DNA from: an uncultured Thermoguttaceae bacterium | Lineage (GTDB): Bacteria > Planctomycetota > Planctomycetia > Pirellulales > Thermoguttaceae | Assembly: GCA_938084835.1 (NCBI GenBank) | Contig: CALKER010000012.1 | Coordinates: 62,001-126,000, forward strand | DNA: 64,000 nt | Direction: 5' to 3' | Shown here: in pieces, positions 7,381-16,760 of the stretch | Layout of the letters: each line of letters begins with the position of its first letter | How positions within the stretch are numbered: the first letter of the stretch is position 1 | Made by a program: the position numbers and the translations under genes | The notes under the pieces: model-generated | Databases searched by the model: none | Told to the model about the DNA's origin: nothing | What the model saw: only the letters and a program-made list of their open reading frames with translations

Positions 7381-9846
7381 CTAGTACGCTTCAGAAGGAA
7401 TTCCTTCGAACCGATAGCCCAGGGGCTCCAACCGGTAACCATCGTCCATTACATAGGGCCGATCCCCAAAGTTAACAGTGACGCGGACACCGTTGGCAAA
7501 TGCTGTTTGCTGCACGGCACGATCGGGTGTTAACCAACGATGAGACGTCATTTCCACATAGCCCGTAGCTCGTGCTACAGGGGTGGCCGTGCGGTAGCTT
7601 TGCACAAACCGGTCGCGGTGGGCTTGCCAAAACTGTCGTGTAAACATAAACATCGGCGGGGTACCGTAAAGGGCATTCCACAGATCGCGCCGATCCCATA
7701 AAGCCGGTAACTTATTATTGTAGTCCCCCCAATACCACTGCGCTACCACACAGTCGTGATAGACCAGCTCCCACAACGGCAGCCGATAGAAATGCCCTGT
7801 CTGAAACTTGGCTACTCGTTCTGGCACTTCCTCCCAAATTTGGAGCATGTTTCGGCCGGCATCAGGGACGCGGTAAGGTCCGAGGCTCATCATCCCCTCG
7901 AAATAGTGCACATAAGGTACCGCCGCGTCATGACCAGTTTCCGAACCGGTGACAAGACCACACTGTTCACTTACAAAACGAAGGAGCTCCATCTTCCACT
8001 TCTTACTTTCCGAGCGGGTCATGGGATGGTTCGGATGATAGCACTCCCGCCACGGGGAAGCGGTTGTGGTGTCGATAAATCGACAGCGATACGGATGCGT
8101 GGCGAGCTGCGGCAGGATCCGCTTTTGGGCATACTCAATCGCCCGCATATCACACAAAACCCCACAGTGGTACCACTGGTCATCCTTTCCGCGAACCGCC
8201 CAACCTCGGATCCAATTTCCGCGGACATCAAGCATGATATCATGAGGCCAGGCCTCTGTGGGCCAGTCCGCATGCACTCCGCGGAGTTTGGGAAAGTTGG
8301 CAGGGTCCATCACATCCTGATATATATCGTAGCGACTGGTGAGGACCCCCATCTGGTTCAGGGCTTGGATTTGCTCCGGGCGAGCCCGACTGCTCCACAA
8401 AATCCGGCGGATGCCCAGCTCCTGCATTTCCCGGCACAGTGCCACCGGATCTTGATCCCAACACCACACGTTCACAGCGCCGATCAACAAATCCACGTTC
8501 GGGTTGGTTGCCCGCTTTTCCGCAAGTGTCTTGAAAAGGCCGATCTCCTGAGCGTAACGTCGATAGCGCTTACACATTGCCACATAGCCCCCTTGCTCAA
8601 AGACTACAAAGCGGAGGCGACGAGGATAACCAAAATGACCCTTCTGCGGGACCCAGCGAGGTGCCAACGTCAATAACCCTTCTATCCAGGGCACACCTAC
8701 ATGGGAATCATCGGGTGTTTCCACTATGGCCATCAGTCCGGCGGTTAAATCTGTCACTCCCCACCAGGCCATGCACAAACCGTGTCCCCCGTAAAGGTGG
8801 TAGTCCATCGCCGGTAATGTGGCATCATCCACCGGATAGCTAATACCTTCGTTGACGGGCAGGATCAGCAGTTGCCCCGCGGAAGTGACAACCGGTCCCG
8901 GAAAAGCCACGGCCTGCCGCATCCGTCCAGACGCCTCAAGCTCGAAAATCACTTCCGGTGCTTCGCGCTCCACTCGGCAGCGGACATTCAGCTCCAACTG
9001 GTTCTCCCAATGGAACAGTTTACCTACCAGGGCACCTTCCGCTTCCTCAAAGGCGAGGGGAGCCACCTGGTCCCCAATAGGTCGTGTCTGCCAGACGTGG
9101 CCGGTTCTTTTATCCCGAATAGCCATCGCTAAAGTGCGAGGATTCACCACAAGCTCCACCTGTTTTGCCGAGATACGCAAAGTTTCTGGCAAATGCTCGG
9201 GCGAAGGAAGAGTGAGTTTATCCACAAGAACGAGGCTCACGTCGTCAATCCAGATGGTGGACGGCTGGTGGCCTATCAGCCGCGGGACCATCGTTGCCGT
9301 CCCGGGGGGAATCACCATGCGCGAGGAGATAACCTGCCAGCCAGCGGCGCTACCAATCGACTCCTCCCCAAAGGTCCAGCGGAGGACCTGCCCCTTACCA
9401 TCCCGAAGAATAGCACAGAGAGACGCCGTACCGCCTCCTTCTGCCCAAAGAGCGGCCTTTAGTTCCCATACTTGTCCCGCCTCAACCGGCAGTGGTTGTC
9501 CGAGGCTTAGGCTCCAGTCCTGGCTTCCTGTATGCTCTATGCGTAAAGATCTCTTGCCGCGATAACACCGGCCGTCATCCACAGAGATCTTAATCTTGCC
9601 AGATTCACGGCTCCACGCCGAAACCCAGCTGGTTTCGTCTTGTTCAAAATCGCCTCGGGGGAGTCGATTGTCCTTGTCCTCTCCCGGCGCAGTTTGCTGA
9701 GTGACATTCTGGCCGATCGCCCAAGATTCTAGGTCAACTGCGAGGGTCATAATGGCCGTCCAGTAAAAGACCAGATGGCCCAACCACAAAGCCTGACGCC
9801 GGCTTGCGACGCCGCACTTACCCGGTCTTAACACATGTTTCGTCAT
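7381..9846 (-). CDS. large secreted glycoside hydrolase-like protein with N-terminal carbohydrate-binding module
   Basis: 821 residues. A basic leader with SRRQALWLG then a hydrophobic stretch suggests export. Residues about 60-205 look like a jelly-roll carbohydrate-binding module (PRGDFEQDETSW start, SLRIEHTGS, WIDDVSLVLVD end), as in CBM4/9-type folds. The rest has a beta-rich domain, then a (beta/alpha)-barrel-like region with VDLLIGAVNVWCWD, IRRILWSS, CRFIDTTTASPW and VTGSETGHDAAVPYVHYFEG, where acidic residues at strand ends could be catalytic. It recalls the DUF5696/GH101-like group. The ATG at 9846 has AAAGGG 8 bases upstream; one codon run earlier (9873) lacks this. Precise family and substrate are not established. 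Confidence 0.55.
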   Translation of the reverse strand: MTKHVLRPGKCGVASRRQALWLGHLVFYWTAIMTLAVDLESWAIGQNVTQQTAPGEDKDNRLPRGDFEQDETSWVSAWSRESGKIKISVDDGRCYRGKRSLRIEHTGSQDWSLSLGQPLPVEAGQVWELKAALWAEGGGTASLCAILRDGKGQVLRWTFGEESIGSAAGWQVISSRMVIPPGTATMVPRLIGHQPSTIWIDDVSLVLVDKLTLPSPEHLPETLRISAKQVELVVNPRTLAMAIRDKRTGHVWQTRPIGDQVAPLAFEEAEGALVGKLFHWENQLELNVRCRVEREAPEVIFELEASGRMRQAVAFPGPVVTSAGQLLILPVNEGISYPVDDATLPAMDYHLYGGHGLCMAWWGVTDLTAGLMAIVETPDDSHVGVPWIEGLLTLAPRWVPQKGHFGYPRRLRFVVFEQGGYVAMCKRYRRYAQEIGLFKTLAEKRATNPNVDLLIGAVNVWCWDQDPVALCREMQELGIRRILWSSRARPEQIQALNQMGVLTSRYDIYQDVMDPANFPKLRGVHADWPTEAWPHDIMLDVRGNWIRGWAVRGKDDQWYHCGVLCDMRAIEYAQKRILPQLATHPYRCRFIDTTTASPWRECYHPNHPMTRSESKKWKMELLRFVSEQCGLVTGSETGHDAAVPYVHYFEGMMSLGPYRVPDAGRNMLQIWEEVPERVAKFQTGHFYRLPLWELVYHDCVVAQWYWGDYNNKLPALWDRRDLWNALYGTPPMFMFTRQFWQAHRDRFVQSYRTATPVARATGYVEMTSHRWLTPDRAVQQTAFANGVRVTVNFGDRPYVMDDGYRLEPLGYRFEGIPSEAY

Positions 9847-10233
9847 TCGCTGATCCCTTTCATGCCGGTTCACTTGTTCTCTTCAAATTTCATTAAACAC
9901 CCGTATCTTACCTCTTAAGCAGATCCGTTTTCCCCGCGCGGATTTCGTTGAGATAAACCCTTCGCAAGTTGCGAAATCATCAGCCCATCAGGCGTCAACA
10001 TTCTTGATGTTTAAGTACTGCCACGGAAGATTTAGAACTCGCTTCTACGAGGTGTACCCATCACCCAGATGCCTGTTGATACCCCTATGTGGAGCTTATA
10101 GGGATTCGGCACACATCGTCGCGGGAGATACCCAGTTGCTGGCCGAAAGTGGGAATGCTAGACTTCAAAGGCCGTTGGGGCGGCATCTCAGCATCACAGG
10201 TGAAATGTAACTATCGGTAGGAGTTGCGGAAGG
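9847..10233. other. divergent promoter region, no gene
   Basis: It separates the minus-strand glycoside hydrolase-like gene from plus-strand glpK and must hold the promoters of both. I see no hexamer pair good enough to call and no riboswitch. Confidence 0.5.
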
Positions 10234-11727
10234 ATGAAAAAATTTATTCTCGCGCTTGACCAAGGCACTACATCCTCTCGCGCCATCTTATTTGACAAAG
10301 AGGGCCGGCCCGTTGCAAGTGCCCAGAAGGAGCTTCCGCAGATCCTGCCTGCCCCAGGAGTGGTGGAACACGATCCCGAAGCGATTTGGAACACCCAATT
10401 AGAAGTGGCCAAACAAGTACTTAGCCGCGTAGATCTTGGCCCCAAAACCATCGCCGCTATCGGGGTTACGAATCAGCGAGAAACGACCATCTTGTGGGAA
10501 CGTGCCACGGGAAAACCGGTAGCCAAGGCCATTGTGTGGCAAAGCCGAATCAGTACTCCCATTTGTCGGCGCTGGGAGGCAGAGGGTTTGACGCCACTTG
10601 TACGTGAGAAAACAGGCCTGGTTATCGATCCGTATTTCTCCGCAAGCAAGGTGGCGTACCTTATGGAGAGGCAACCGGAACTACGCCGCCGCTGTGAACG
10701 GGGGGAAGTGATCTTCGGTACAGTAGACAGCTGGCTCATTTACCGCTTGTCTGGGGGCAAACTCCACGTGACTGATCCCAGCAATGCTAGCCGCACCATG
10801 CTCTTTAATATTCACCGCCTGGAATGGGACGAAGAATTGACAAAGATCTTCGGCATTCCGCGGACCGTCCTTCCGCAGGTGTGTCCCTCAAGCGGTGTGG
10901 TGGGCGAGACAGTTCCTCAACTTTTCGGCCATCCTGTCCCCATTGGGGGAATAGCCGGGGACCAGCAGGCGGCGACCTTCGGCCAAACATGCTTTCAAGC
11001 AGGTAGCGCCAAGAACACATACGGCACCGGCTGTTTTTTGCTCATGAACACGGGGAAAACGCCAGCACGATCGTCCAGCAATTTGTTGACAACTATCGGG
11101 TGGCAACTCAACGGAGAAGTAACTTATTGCCTCGAGGGTTCCGTGTTTATCGGGGGTGCGGTAGTCCAGTGGCTCCGCGACAATCTCAGGATCATCACCA
11201 GCTCGTGGGAAGTGGAAAAGCTGGCTAGCTCCGTGACGGACAACGGGGACGTGTACTTTGTTCCCGCCTTTGTGGGGCTCGGAGCTCCCTACTGGGATCC
11301 CTACGCCCGGGGTGCGATTGTTGGATTAAGCCGGAGCACAACAGCCGGTCATATCGCACGGGCGGCTCTTGAAGCGATGGCCTTCCAAACTCGCGATCTC
11401 GTGGAGGCTATGCAAAAAGACTCGGGAATCCGCTTGGAAGGACTTCGCGTCGATGGTGGAGCCTCGGTCAATAACTTGTTGATGCAATTTCAGGCAGATG
11501 TCTTAGGAGTGCCGGTTCGCCGGCCTCACGTTCGCGAAACCACAGCCCTTGGTGCCGCGTTTCTTGCTGGCTTGGCCGTGGGCTTCTGGGAATCCACAGA
11601 TAGGTTGATCGACCTTTGGACCCTCGATCAAGAGTTTCTTCCGCAGATCGACTTGGCCGAGCGAGAACGGCTTTACCGCCGCTGGCAACGGGCGGTAGAG
11701 CGCACCCGCGCGTGGGCAGAAAGCTAA
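10234..11727 (+). CDS. glpK: glycerol kinase
   Basis: 497 residues, the normal length. It phosphorylates glycerol to sn-glycerol 3-phosphate with ATP in the cytoplasm. FGGY-family signatures are clear: [17 protein letters not shown] at the N-terminus, [12 protein letters not shown], the [13 protein letters not shown] segment, [26 protein letters not shown], and the C-terminal ATP-binding [23 protein letters not shown] lies 10 bases upstream of the ATG. No glpF or glpD is adjacent, so it is a single-gene unit here. Confidence 0.97.
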   Translation: MKKFILALDQGTTSSRAILFDKEGRPVASAQKELPQILPAPGVVEHDPEAIWNTQLEVAKQVLSRVDLGPKTIAAIGVTNQRETTILWERATGKPVAKAIVWQSRISTPICRRWEAEGLTPLVREKTGLVIDPYFSASKVAYLMERQPELRRRCERGEVIFGTVDSWLIYRLSGGKLHVTDPSNASRTMLFNIHRLEWDEELTKIFGIPRTVLPQVCPSSGVVGETVPQLFGHPVPIGGIAGDQQAATFGQTCFQAGSAKNTYGTGCFLLMNTGKTPARSSSNLLTTIGWQLNGEVTYCLEGSVFIGGAVVQWLRDNLRIITSSWEVEKLASSVTDNGDVYFVPAFVGLGAPYWDPYARGAIVGLSRSTTAGHIARAALEAMAFQTRDLVEAMQKDSGIRLEGLRVDGGASVNNLLMQFQADVLGVPVRRPHVRETTALGAAFLAGLAVGFWESTDRLIDLWTLDQEFLPQIDLAERERLYRRWQRAVERTRAWAES

Positions 11728-11881
11728 AGTCCCTACAGTAGGTCCTGCCGCGCATGAGTTGTTCTCGTCCGAAGGGCAAAAGCCGATTATCCTCGCTTTT
11801 GGAAAAGCCGAGTCACTGCCCCCTCAACCGAAGAATCTCAGCCCATCGGCTGAAGGAAACCCCTTTGGTTGCGGCACGCTT

Positions 11882-12739
11882 CTACCCCCGGGTCAGCTTG
11901 TGGAATAATTCCATCAATCGGCAGGTGATTGGCCCAGGTTTTCCAGTGCCAATTGTTCGCAAGTCGATTTCAACCACCGGGACAACCTCGGCTGCGGTCC
12001 CTGTAAGGAAGCATTCGTCGGCCGTGTAAAGATCGTGCCGCGTGAGAGCTACCTCGTGCACAGTTATACCCTCACCCCGTGCCAGTTCGATGACCGTGGC
12101 CCGCGTGATCCCCTCCAAAATTCCGGCATCCCGTGGCGGGGTGTAAATCTCACCTCTTCGCACAATGAAAATATTTTCACCGGTACATTCGGCCACTTCT
12201 CCTTTGTGGTTGAGCATTAATGCTTCAGCACAACCGGCTTGCTTGGCTTCAATCTTAGCCAGAATATTATTCAGGTAATTCAGCGACTTGATCCGAGGAC
12301 TAAGTGCCGCCGCGTGATTCCGGATTGTACTGGCGGTTACTATCCGGAGACCATTTTGGTACACTTCGTGCGGATAAAGTTTAATGTGGTCGGCGATAAT
12401 AATTATTTGGGGTCTGCCGCAAATGTCTGGATCCAATCCCAAATCGCCAATTCCCCGCGTTACGACTACTCGCACATAGCCTTCCTTGATGCCGTTAACA
12501 GCAAGCGTCTGTTCAATGGCGGCTGCCATTTCCTCTTTGGACAACGGTATCGTCAAGCGAATGGCTTTCGCCGATTCCCACAGGCGGTCCAAATGCTCCC
12601 GCAGTCGAAAGGCTTTGCCACCATAACTGCGGATTCCTTCAAACACTCCGTCACCGTAAAGCAAGCCGTGGTCAAAGACGCTAATCGAAGCCTGCTCCTT
12701 GGGATAGTAATTCCCGTTGATGTAAACTTGGATACTCAT
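11882..12739 (-). CDS. ilvE: branched-chain amino acid aminotransferase
   Basis: 285 residues, fold-type IV PLP aminotransferase of the short ilvE type. It would convert 2-keto acids to Val, Leu and Ile with glutamate as donor. The PLP lysine is K151 in SPRIKSLNYLNNILAK; other landmarks are FDHGLLYGDGVFEGIR near the N-terminus, EVAECTGENIF, GILEGITRATV and DECFLTGTAAEVVPV. It converges on glpK with 154 bp between them, a stretch that contains a CAGCC/GGCTG hairpin. D-amino acid transaminase is the main alternative, but the motif set fits IlvE better. Confidence 0.9.
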   Translation of the reverse strand: MSIQVYINGNYYPKEQASISVFDHGLLYGDGVFEGIRSYGGKAFRLREHLDRLWESAKAIRLTIPLSKEEMAAAIEQTLAVNGIKEGYVRVVVTRGIGDLGLDPDICGRPQIIIIADHIKLYPHEVYQNGLRIVTASTIRNHAAALSPRIKSLNYLNNILAKIEAKQAGCAEALMLNHKGEVAECTGENIFIVRRGEIYTPPRDAGILEGITRATVIELARGEGITVHEVALTRHDLYTADECFLTGTAAEVVPVVEIDLRTIGTGKPGPITCRLMELFHKLTRG

Positions 12740-13258
12740 GTTCTGGAGATACTCCCCAATGTTACTTGCCTGACCTATGCTGTCGAATGCTCAAGGTGTC
12801 GAATACTCATAAAGGTTTCGCTCATACCCCTCAAGCGCGGGCGGCCCGGGGCAACAAAAAATCTGAGGACTCGGCGAACACCTTTGGAAGGGACGTTTTC
12901 TCGATGCGATTTTTGGCAGCCATCCCCGACAGGCGGCTAACTGACTATTAAAACTTCTTATTATGTATTATGTGTCTTATTATGTGTTCGGGATTCCCAC
13001 CATGCGAGCCCCCTTCCACCTATTCCCCTCAGCCCACTCTAAGCTGCGGCGAGCCACGGATATTCGCCAAAATCGCGTCTAGAACCTTTCTTGTACCTAC
13101 CACAGCAATATCGCAGAAAGGCCATCGCAATCCTGCGCTTAGACCACCCCCCTCTTCCCCCGGTCCACCCGTCCCTTCTGCATCTTGGGGCAACATTTGC
13201 CTTGGCTTGCGGTGCGTCGGGCTCCGTGTTTTACCTGGACCGGTGGGTTGCCTGCCGG
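12740..13258. other. intergenic region between lolD and ilvE
   Basis: It contains a short AT-rich direct repeat (CTTATTATGT twice near 12957-12990) and otherwise nothing recognisable. It holds the ilvE promoter, which I cannot place. Confidence 0.5.
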
Positions 13259-14575
13259 TCACGAGAGATCGAGGGGAAACAGCCGGCCGTCACGCATTTG
13301 CATAATCCGGTGGGCTGATCGGGCTACCTCCGGGTCATGAGTGACCATGACTATAGTGAGCTTTTGTTGCTGGTTCAAGCCGCACAGTAGTTCCAGAATC
13401 TCCCGACCAGTAAGGCGATCGAGATTTCCCGTGGGTTCATCGGCAAACAGCACGTCAGGGCGGTGGACCAACGCCCGGGCAATGGCCGCCCGCTGCATTT
13501 CGCCGCCGGAGAGTTCCCGCGGCTTGTGATAAGCCCGATGACCCAAGCCGACGGCCTCCAGCCAACGCATGGCTTCGCCACGGAAGCTCCTCCAACGCGA
13601 TAACACGCCCACGAAACCATACCCGATCATTAAAGGCAACATTACATTTTCTAATGCACTTAATTCAGGAAGCAAATGATACATTTGGAACACCATGCCG
13701 AAGTGGCGGTTCCGTAGTCGATCGCGCCCCCGCGGGGAGAGGTTATCGATCCTTCGTCCGCGAAAGAAGATTTCGCCTCGGTCGGGCCGATCCAACGTGG
13801 CCAACAAGTGAAGGAGCGTGCTTTTGCCGGACCCGCTTGGCCCTACGACAGCTAAAAACTCGCCGGGGGCAACCTCCAGATCAAGCCCTTGCAGAACTTC
13901 TACTCGGGTTGCCCCACGGACAAAAGCTTTCCAGAGATCCCGCGCTTGTAATACCGCCTCGGGCAAGGTCCGACCGGTTTGGGCATTCAAATCGTTTATC
14001 CCTTGGCGGCCGATCTCTGCCGGCTGTCTCGAAGCGGTTGAGGCACTCGCGCTCAAAACCGAGCGGCATCCCGCAGCAAAGCCACTCCCGGCAGCCACTA
14101 AACCTTCCCGGACGGTTTGCCGCGGTTCCGACTCCCCAGACAACTCGGCATTTTCATGTCTTAGGAGGTTTTGCTGCCCCGGGCTGTGAGCCAACTGCCA
14201 CGGAGACTGCCGCGAGCAATTTGTCACATTACGTGGCGAGATTTCTCCACCTTCCTCGCCCTGTTTACGGATGTCAAGGTCCTCAGACTCCACGCCGAAA
14301 GATTGTCCCCCCGTTGGGCAACTCAAATGCGCTTGATCAATTCGGAGGAGTCGTTTCCTTCCTTGGTGACAACCGGTGGCGAGATCTTCCTCGCGGTGCG
14401 GATATGGCGATGCGACGGGGTGGCCAACTTCCGGGGCATGAGTCGCCTCAGATGAGGCAGATTTTCCGGAGGCGGATTCCTCAGGCCGAATTCCCTCGCC
14501 AGGCGTACTTTGTTCACTTAGTCTTGGGACGATAGGATCTTTACGCAGGGAGGGCAGATGAGGTCGTTCATCCAT
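13259..14575 (-). CDS. lolD: lipoprotein-release ABC transporter ATPase LolD, with long N-terminal extension
   Basis: 438 residues, of which only the last ~230 form the ABC ATPase: Walker [17 protein letters not shown]-loop [11 protein letters not shown], signature [15 protein letters not shown], Walker [13 protein letters not shown] and switch VTHDPEVA. LolD powers extraction of lipoproteins from the inner membrane with LolC/E. The first ~205 residues are polar and low in complexity, and no known LolD has this. The frame is open throughout, an AAGGA lies 11 bases before the ATG at 14575, and the gap to lolC would be 78 bp, so I keep the long form. A TTG near residue 202 ([15 protein letters not shown]) could start a normal-length protein. 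Confidence 0.82.
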   Translation of the reverse strand: MDERPHLPSLRKDPIVPRLSEQSTPGEGIRPEESASGKSASSEATHAPEVGHPVASPYPHREEDLATGCHQGRKRLLRIDQAHLSCPTGGQSFGVESEDLDIRKQGEEGGEISPRNVTNCSRQSPWQLAHSPGQQNLLRHENAELSGESEPRQTVREGLVAAGSGFAAGCRSVLSASASTASRQPAEIGRQGINDLNAQTGRTLPEAVLQARDLWKAFVRGATRVEVLQGLDLEVAPGEFLAVVGPSGSGKSTLLHLLATLDRPDRGEIFFRGRRIDNLSPRGRDRLRNRHFGMVFQMYHLLPELSALENVMLPLMIGYGFVGVLSRWRSFRGEAMRWLEAVGLGHRAYHKPRELSGGEMQRAAIARALVHRPDVLFADEPTGNLDRLTGREILELLCGLNQQQKLTIVMVTHDPEVARSAHRIMQMRDGRLFPLDLS

Positions 14576-14653
14576 CTCAGCGTCAATCCTTCTTGTCTAC
14601 ACTACCCAATTGCCACCGCGCCGCTAGGGAGCTCATCCGCAGGGGCTAGTAAT

Positions 14654-16612
14654 CTACTCATAGCGAAGTGCCTGAACAGGATGTAGCCGCGCTGCCCGGA
14701 GTGCAGGGACTATGCTCGCCAAAACAGCAATGCCGATGGCGCCTCCGACAATCCACGCTACAGTGGCTGGCTCCACAATAGTGGGAATGCGATAAAAGTA
14801 GTAAATTTCCGGATCGAAAAGCGGCCTTCCGGTCAGCTCGCCAAGGAAGCTAGCAATTTCGTTAATGTAGCGTACAAAGATAAGCCCTAATACTAGGCCC
14901 ACGCCGGACCCCACCACACCAAGCCCTAGGCCATATCCGAGGAAAATGGCTTGCACTCCGAAGGACGAAGCCCCAAGGGACTTGAGGATGCCGATATCGC
15001 GGGTTTTTTCCACCACAATCATAAGAAAGATAGCTAGAATGCCAAAACCAGCCACGGCAATAATTAGGAATAATAGGACATTGAGAATAGCGATCTCCAT
15101 TCTCACGGCAGCCAGCAAAGCACTTTGTTTGTCCCGCCAGGTGCTGACCACGTAAAGCTCGGGGGGAAAAACGGCCTGAAGTTTGTCTCGCACGGCACTA
15201 CCGTCCGCACCTGGTCGAAGCTTAATTTGAATGGCATTTACATAACGCACTCCGGTGGCGCGGTCGAACATTCCCCGCTTTTCTTGCAGAGCCGCAAGCG
15301 GCACGAAGACAAAGCTTGCGTCATACTCGGCCATCTTGCTCTCGTAGAAATCAACGATGGTAAACGTATCGTGGATAACCGTCAGTCGCCCGCCTTTGGA
15401 AGGGTCTGCTGCGTTAGGAAAGCTCAAGATCACGTCATCTCCCGGCAGGAGGAAAAATCGGTCGTGGCATTTGCCGGTTGCGTCCACGTAGCGATCGCAG
15501 GCTAAAGCGATACCCAGCACTGCGCCCGTGTGTTGCTGTGAGGCCATGTCGAAGCTTTCCTCGCGCTCTGAAGCGTAAACACGGAAAGGGTCATCAACAT
15601 AGGCCATATCTTCCGGCGCAGCCGGCGGCACAAAGGGGTCTGCCGGGGGAAGGTGCCACGGCGCGGACGTCAAGCCCGGCGGAATAGCTTCCTGAGCATT
15701 TCCCCGGGAAATTTCAGCAGGCAAGTGTTCTTTCAAAGCAACTCTGTGACCTGGAAGGGTGGGCTGTTCCGTCGGGGAGAACTCGGACGATTGTGACCGC
15801 GAGCTTTCGCCTGCGCCTCGGTTGAGTTCCTCTGCCCCAGAAGCGTTCACCCGCAGGGGATTGACCAAACCGCCGGGGGAGTACTCGATTTCCCGCGGTT
15901 CGCGTAAGAATGCCGAAGACGGCGTGTTGTCCTGAGGAAACGCAAGGCCTGCCGAACCCACAGTGTTGACGTGGTTGACAAAGGGGTTTGCAGCCGGAGC
16001 GACGTTTCCTTCGGAAGTCTGCAGATACCTAGGCCAACGAGATTGTTCCTCGACTTGTCTTCGTATCCTGCGAAAGGCGGCCTGGCGACGGCGATACTCC
16101 CAGCCGGCGATGGCCATCGCCCGCCGCTCAGGTCCTCCGTGAAGCGATTGGTGGTCGTACGTATCATATCCGCCCTCTTTGAGCAAAAAGTCGATCGCCC
16201 CCGACCGATGCAGCGGATGCTGAAGATATTTGGCAAAGTCGCTTACCTGGGCGTGGGTGAACGGATCGACACCAATTAGCTGTACCTGTCGCGTGATCCA
16301 TTCATCGCCAATTTGAAAGCTCAGCATGGCAGGCACCACTACCGTCGGTGTCATCCCTGCCACGTCGTCGCCGGCCACCGCCCGGATTCGTTCCATATGC
16401 CATTCAGGATTGGGAAAACCGTTAAGACTCCGGGCTTCAAGCACCACATCGGACAGGATGCCATGGATCCGTTTTTGCATTTCCGTAGTAAAGCCCGACA
16501 TGACCGCATTGACTACTATCATCGTGGCCACGCCGAGCATCACGCTGACAATCGAAACCATAGCGATCAAACGCGTCCGCAAATACCGCCAGCAGAGGAG
16601 AAGCTGATACAT
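14654..16612 (-). CDS. lolC: lipoprotein-release ABC transporter permease LolC/LolE family
   Basis: 652 residues against about 400 usually. The FtsX-like topology is clear: one N-terminal membrane helix (about 12-36), a large periplasmic domain, then three C-terminal helices (about 510-540, 560-590, 615-640), ending in the family-typical VPALRAARLHPVQALRYE. The periplasmic domain has an insertion of roughly 200 residues (about 165-370), rich in Pro, Ser, Glu and Arg and apparently disordered, before the conserved fold resumes at TGAVLGIALACDRY. It lies between lysS (gap 148 bp) and lolD in one direction. A single permease gene suggests a homodimeric LolF-like arrangement. Confidence 0.85.
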   Translation of the reverse strand: MYQLLLCWRYLRTRLIAMVSIVSVMLGVATMIVVNAVMSGFTTEMQKRIHGILSDVVLEARSLNGFPNPEWHMERIRAVAGDDVAGMTPTVVVPAMLSFQIGDEWITRQVQLIGVDPFTHAQVSDFAKYLQHPLHRSGAIDFLLKEGGYDTYDHQSLHGGPERRAMAIAGWEYRRRQAAFRRIRRQVEEQSRWPRYLQTSEGNVAPAANPFVNHVNTVGSAGLAFPQDNTPSSAFLREPREIEYSPGGLVNPLRVNASGAEELNRGAGESSRSQSSEFSPTEQPTLPGHRVALKEHLPAEISRGNAQEAIPPGLTSAPWHLPPADPFVPPAAPEDMAYVDDPFRVYASEREESFDMASQQHTGAVLGIALACDRYVDATGKCHDRFFLLPGDDVILSFPNAADPSKGGRLTVIHDTFTIVDFYESKMAEYDASFVFVPLAALQEKRGMFDRATGVRYVNAIQIKLRPGADGSAVRDKLQAVFPPELYVVSTWRDKQSALLAAVRMEIAILNVLLFLIIAVAGFGILAIFLMIVVEKTRDIGILKSLGASSFGVQAIFLGYGLGLGVVGSGVGLVLGLIFVRYINEIASFLGELTGRPLFDPEIYYFYRIPTIVEPATVAWIVGGAIGIAVLASIVPALRAARLHPVQALRYE

Positions 16613-16760
16613 CGAAAGGACCTTCCTTGGCTTTCACTTCGTGGAGATCGTCCGACGGTACTCTGGCACCCTGCAATTTGTCGACAAATCCCTGGTCGGT
16701 GTTCCTTTTCTTGGTCGGAGAAAACGGGGACACCGCCCTTGTGAACTCCGTCCCACCGTA

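Noticed and set aside
7756-8676. 306-codon plus-strand frame
   Set aside because: Antisense shadow of the 821-residue glycoside hydrolase-like gene.
12239-12940. 233-codon plus-strand frame
   Set aside because: Antisense to the well-supported ilvE.
13654-14535. 293-codon plus-strand frame antisense to lolD
   Set aside because: It lies opposite lolD, including part of the conserved ATPase. Its composition looks like a shadow frame and there is no start signal.
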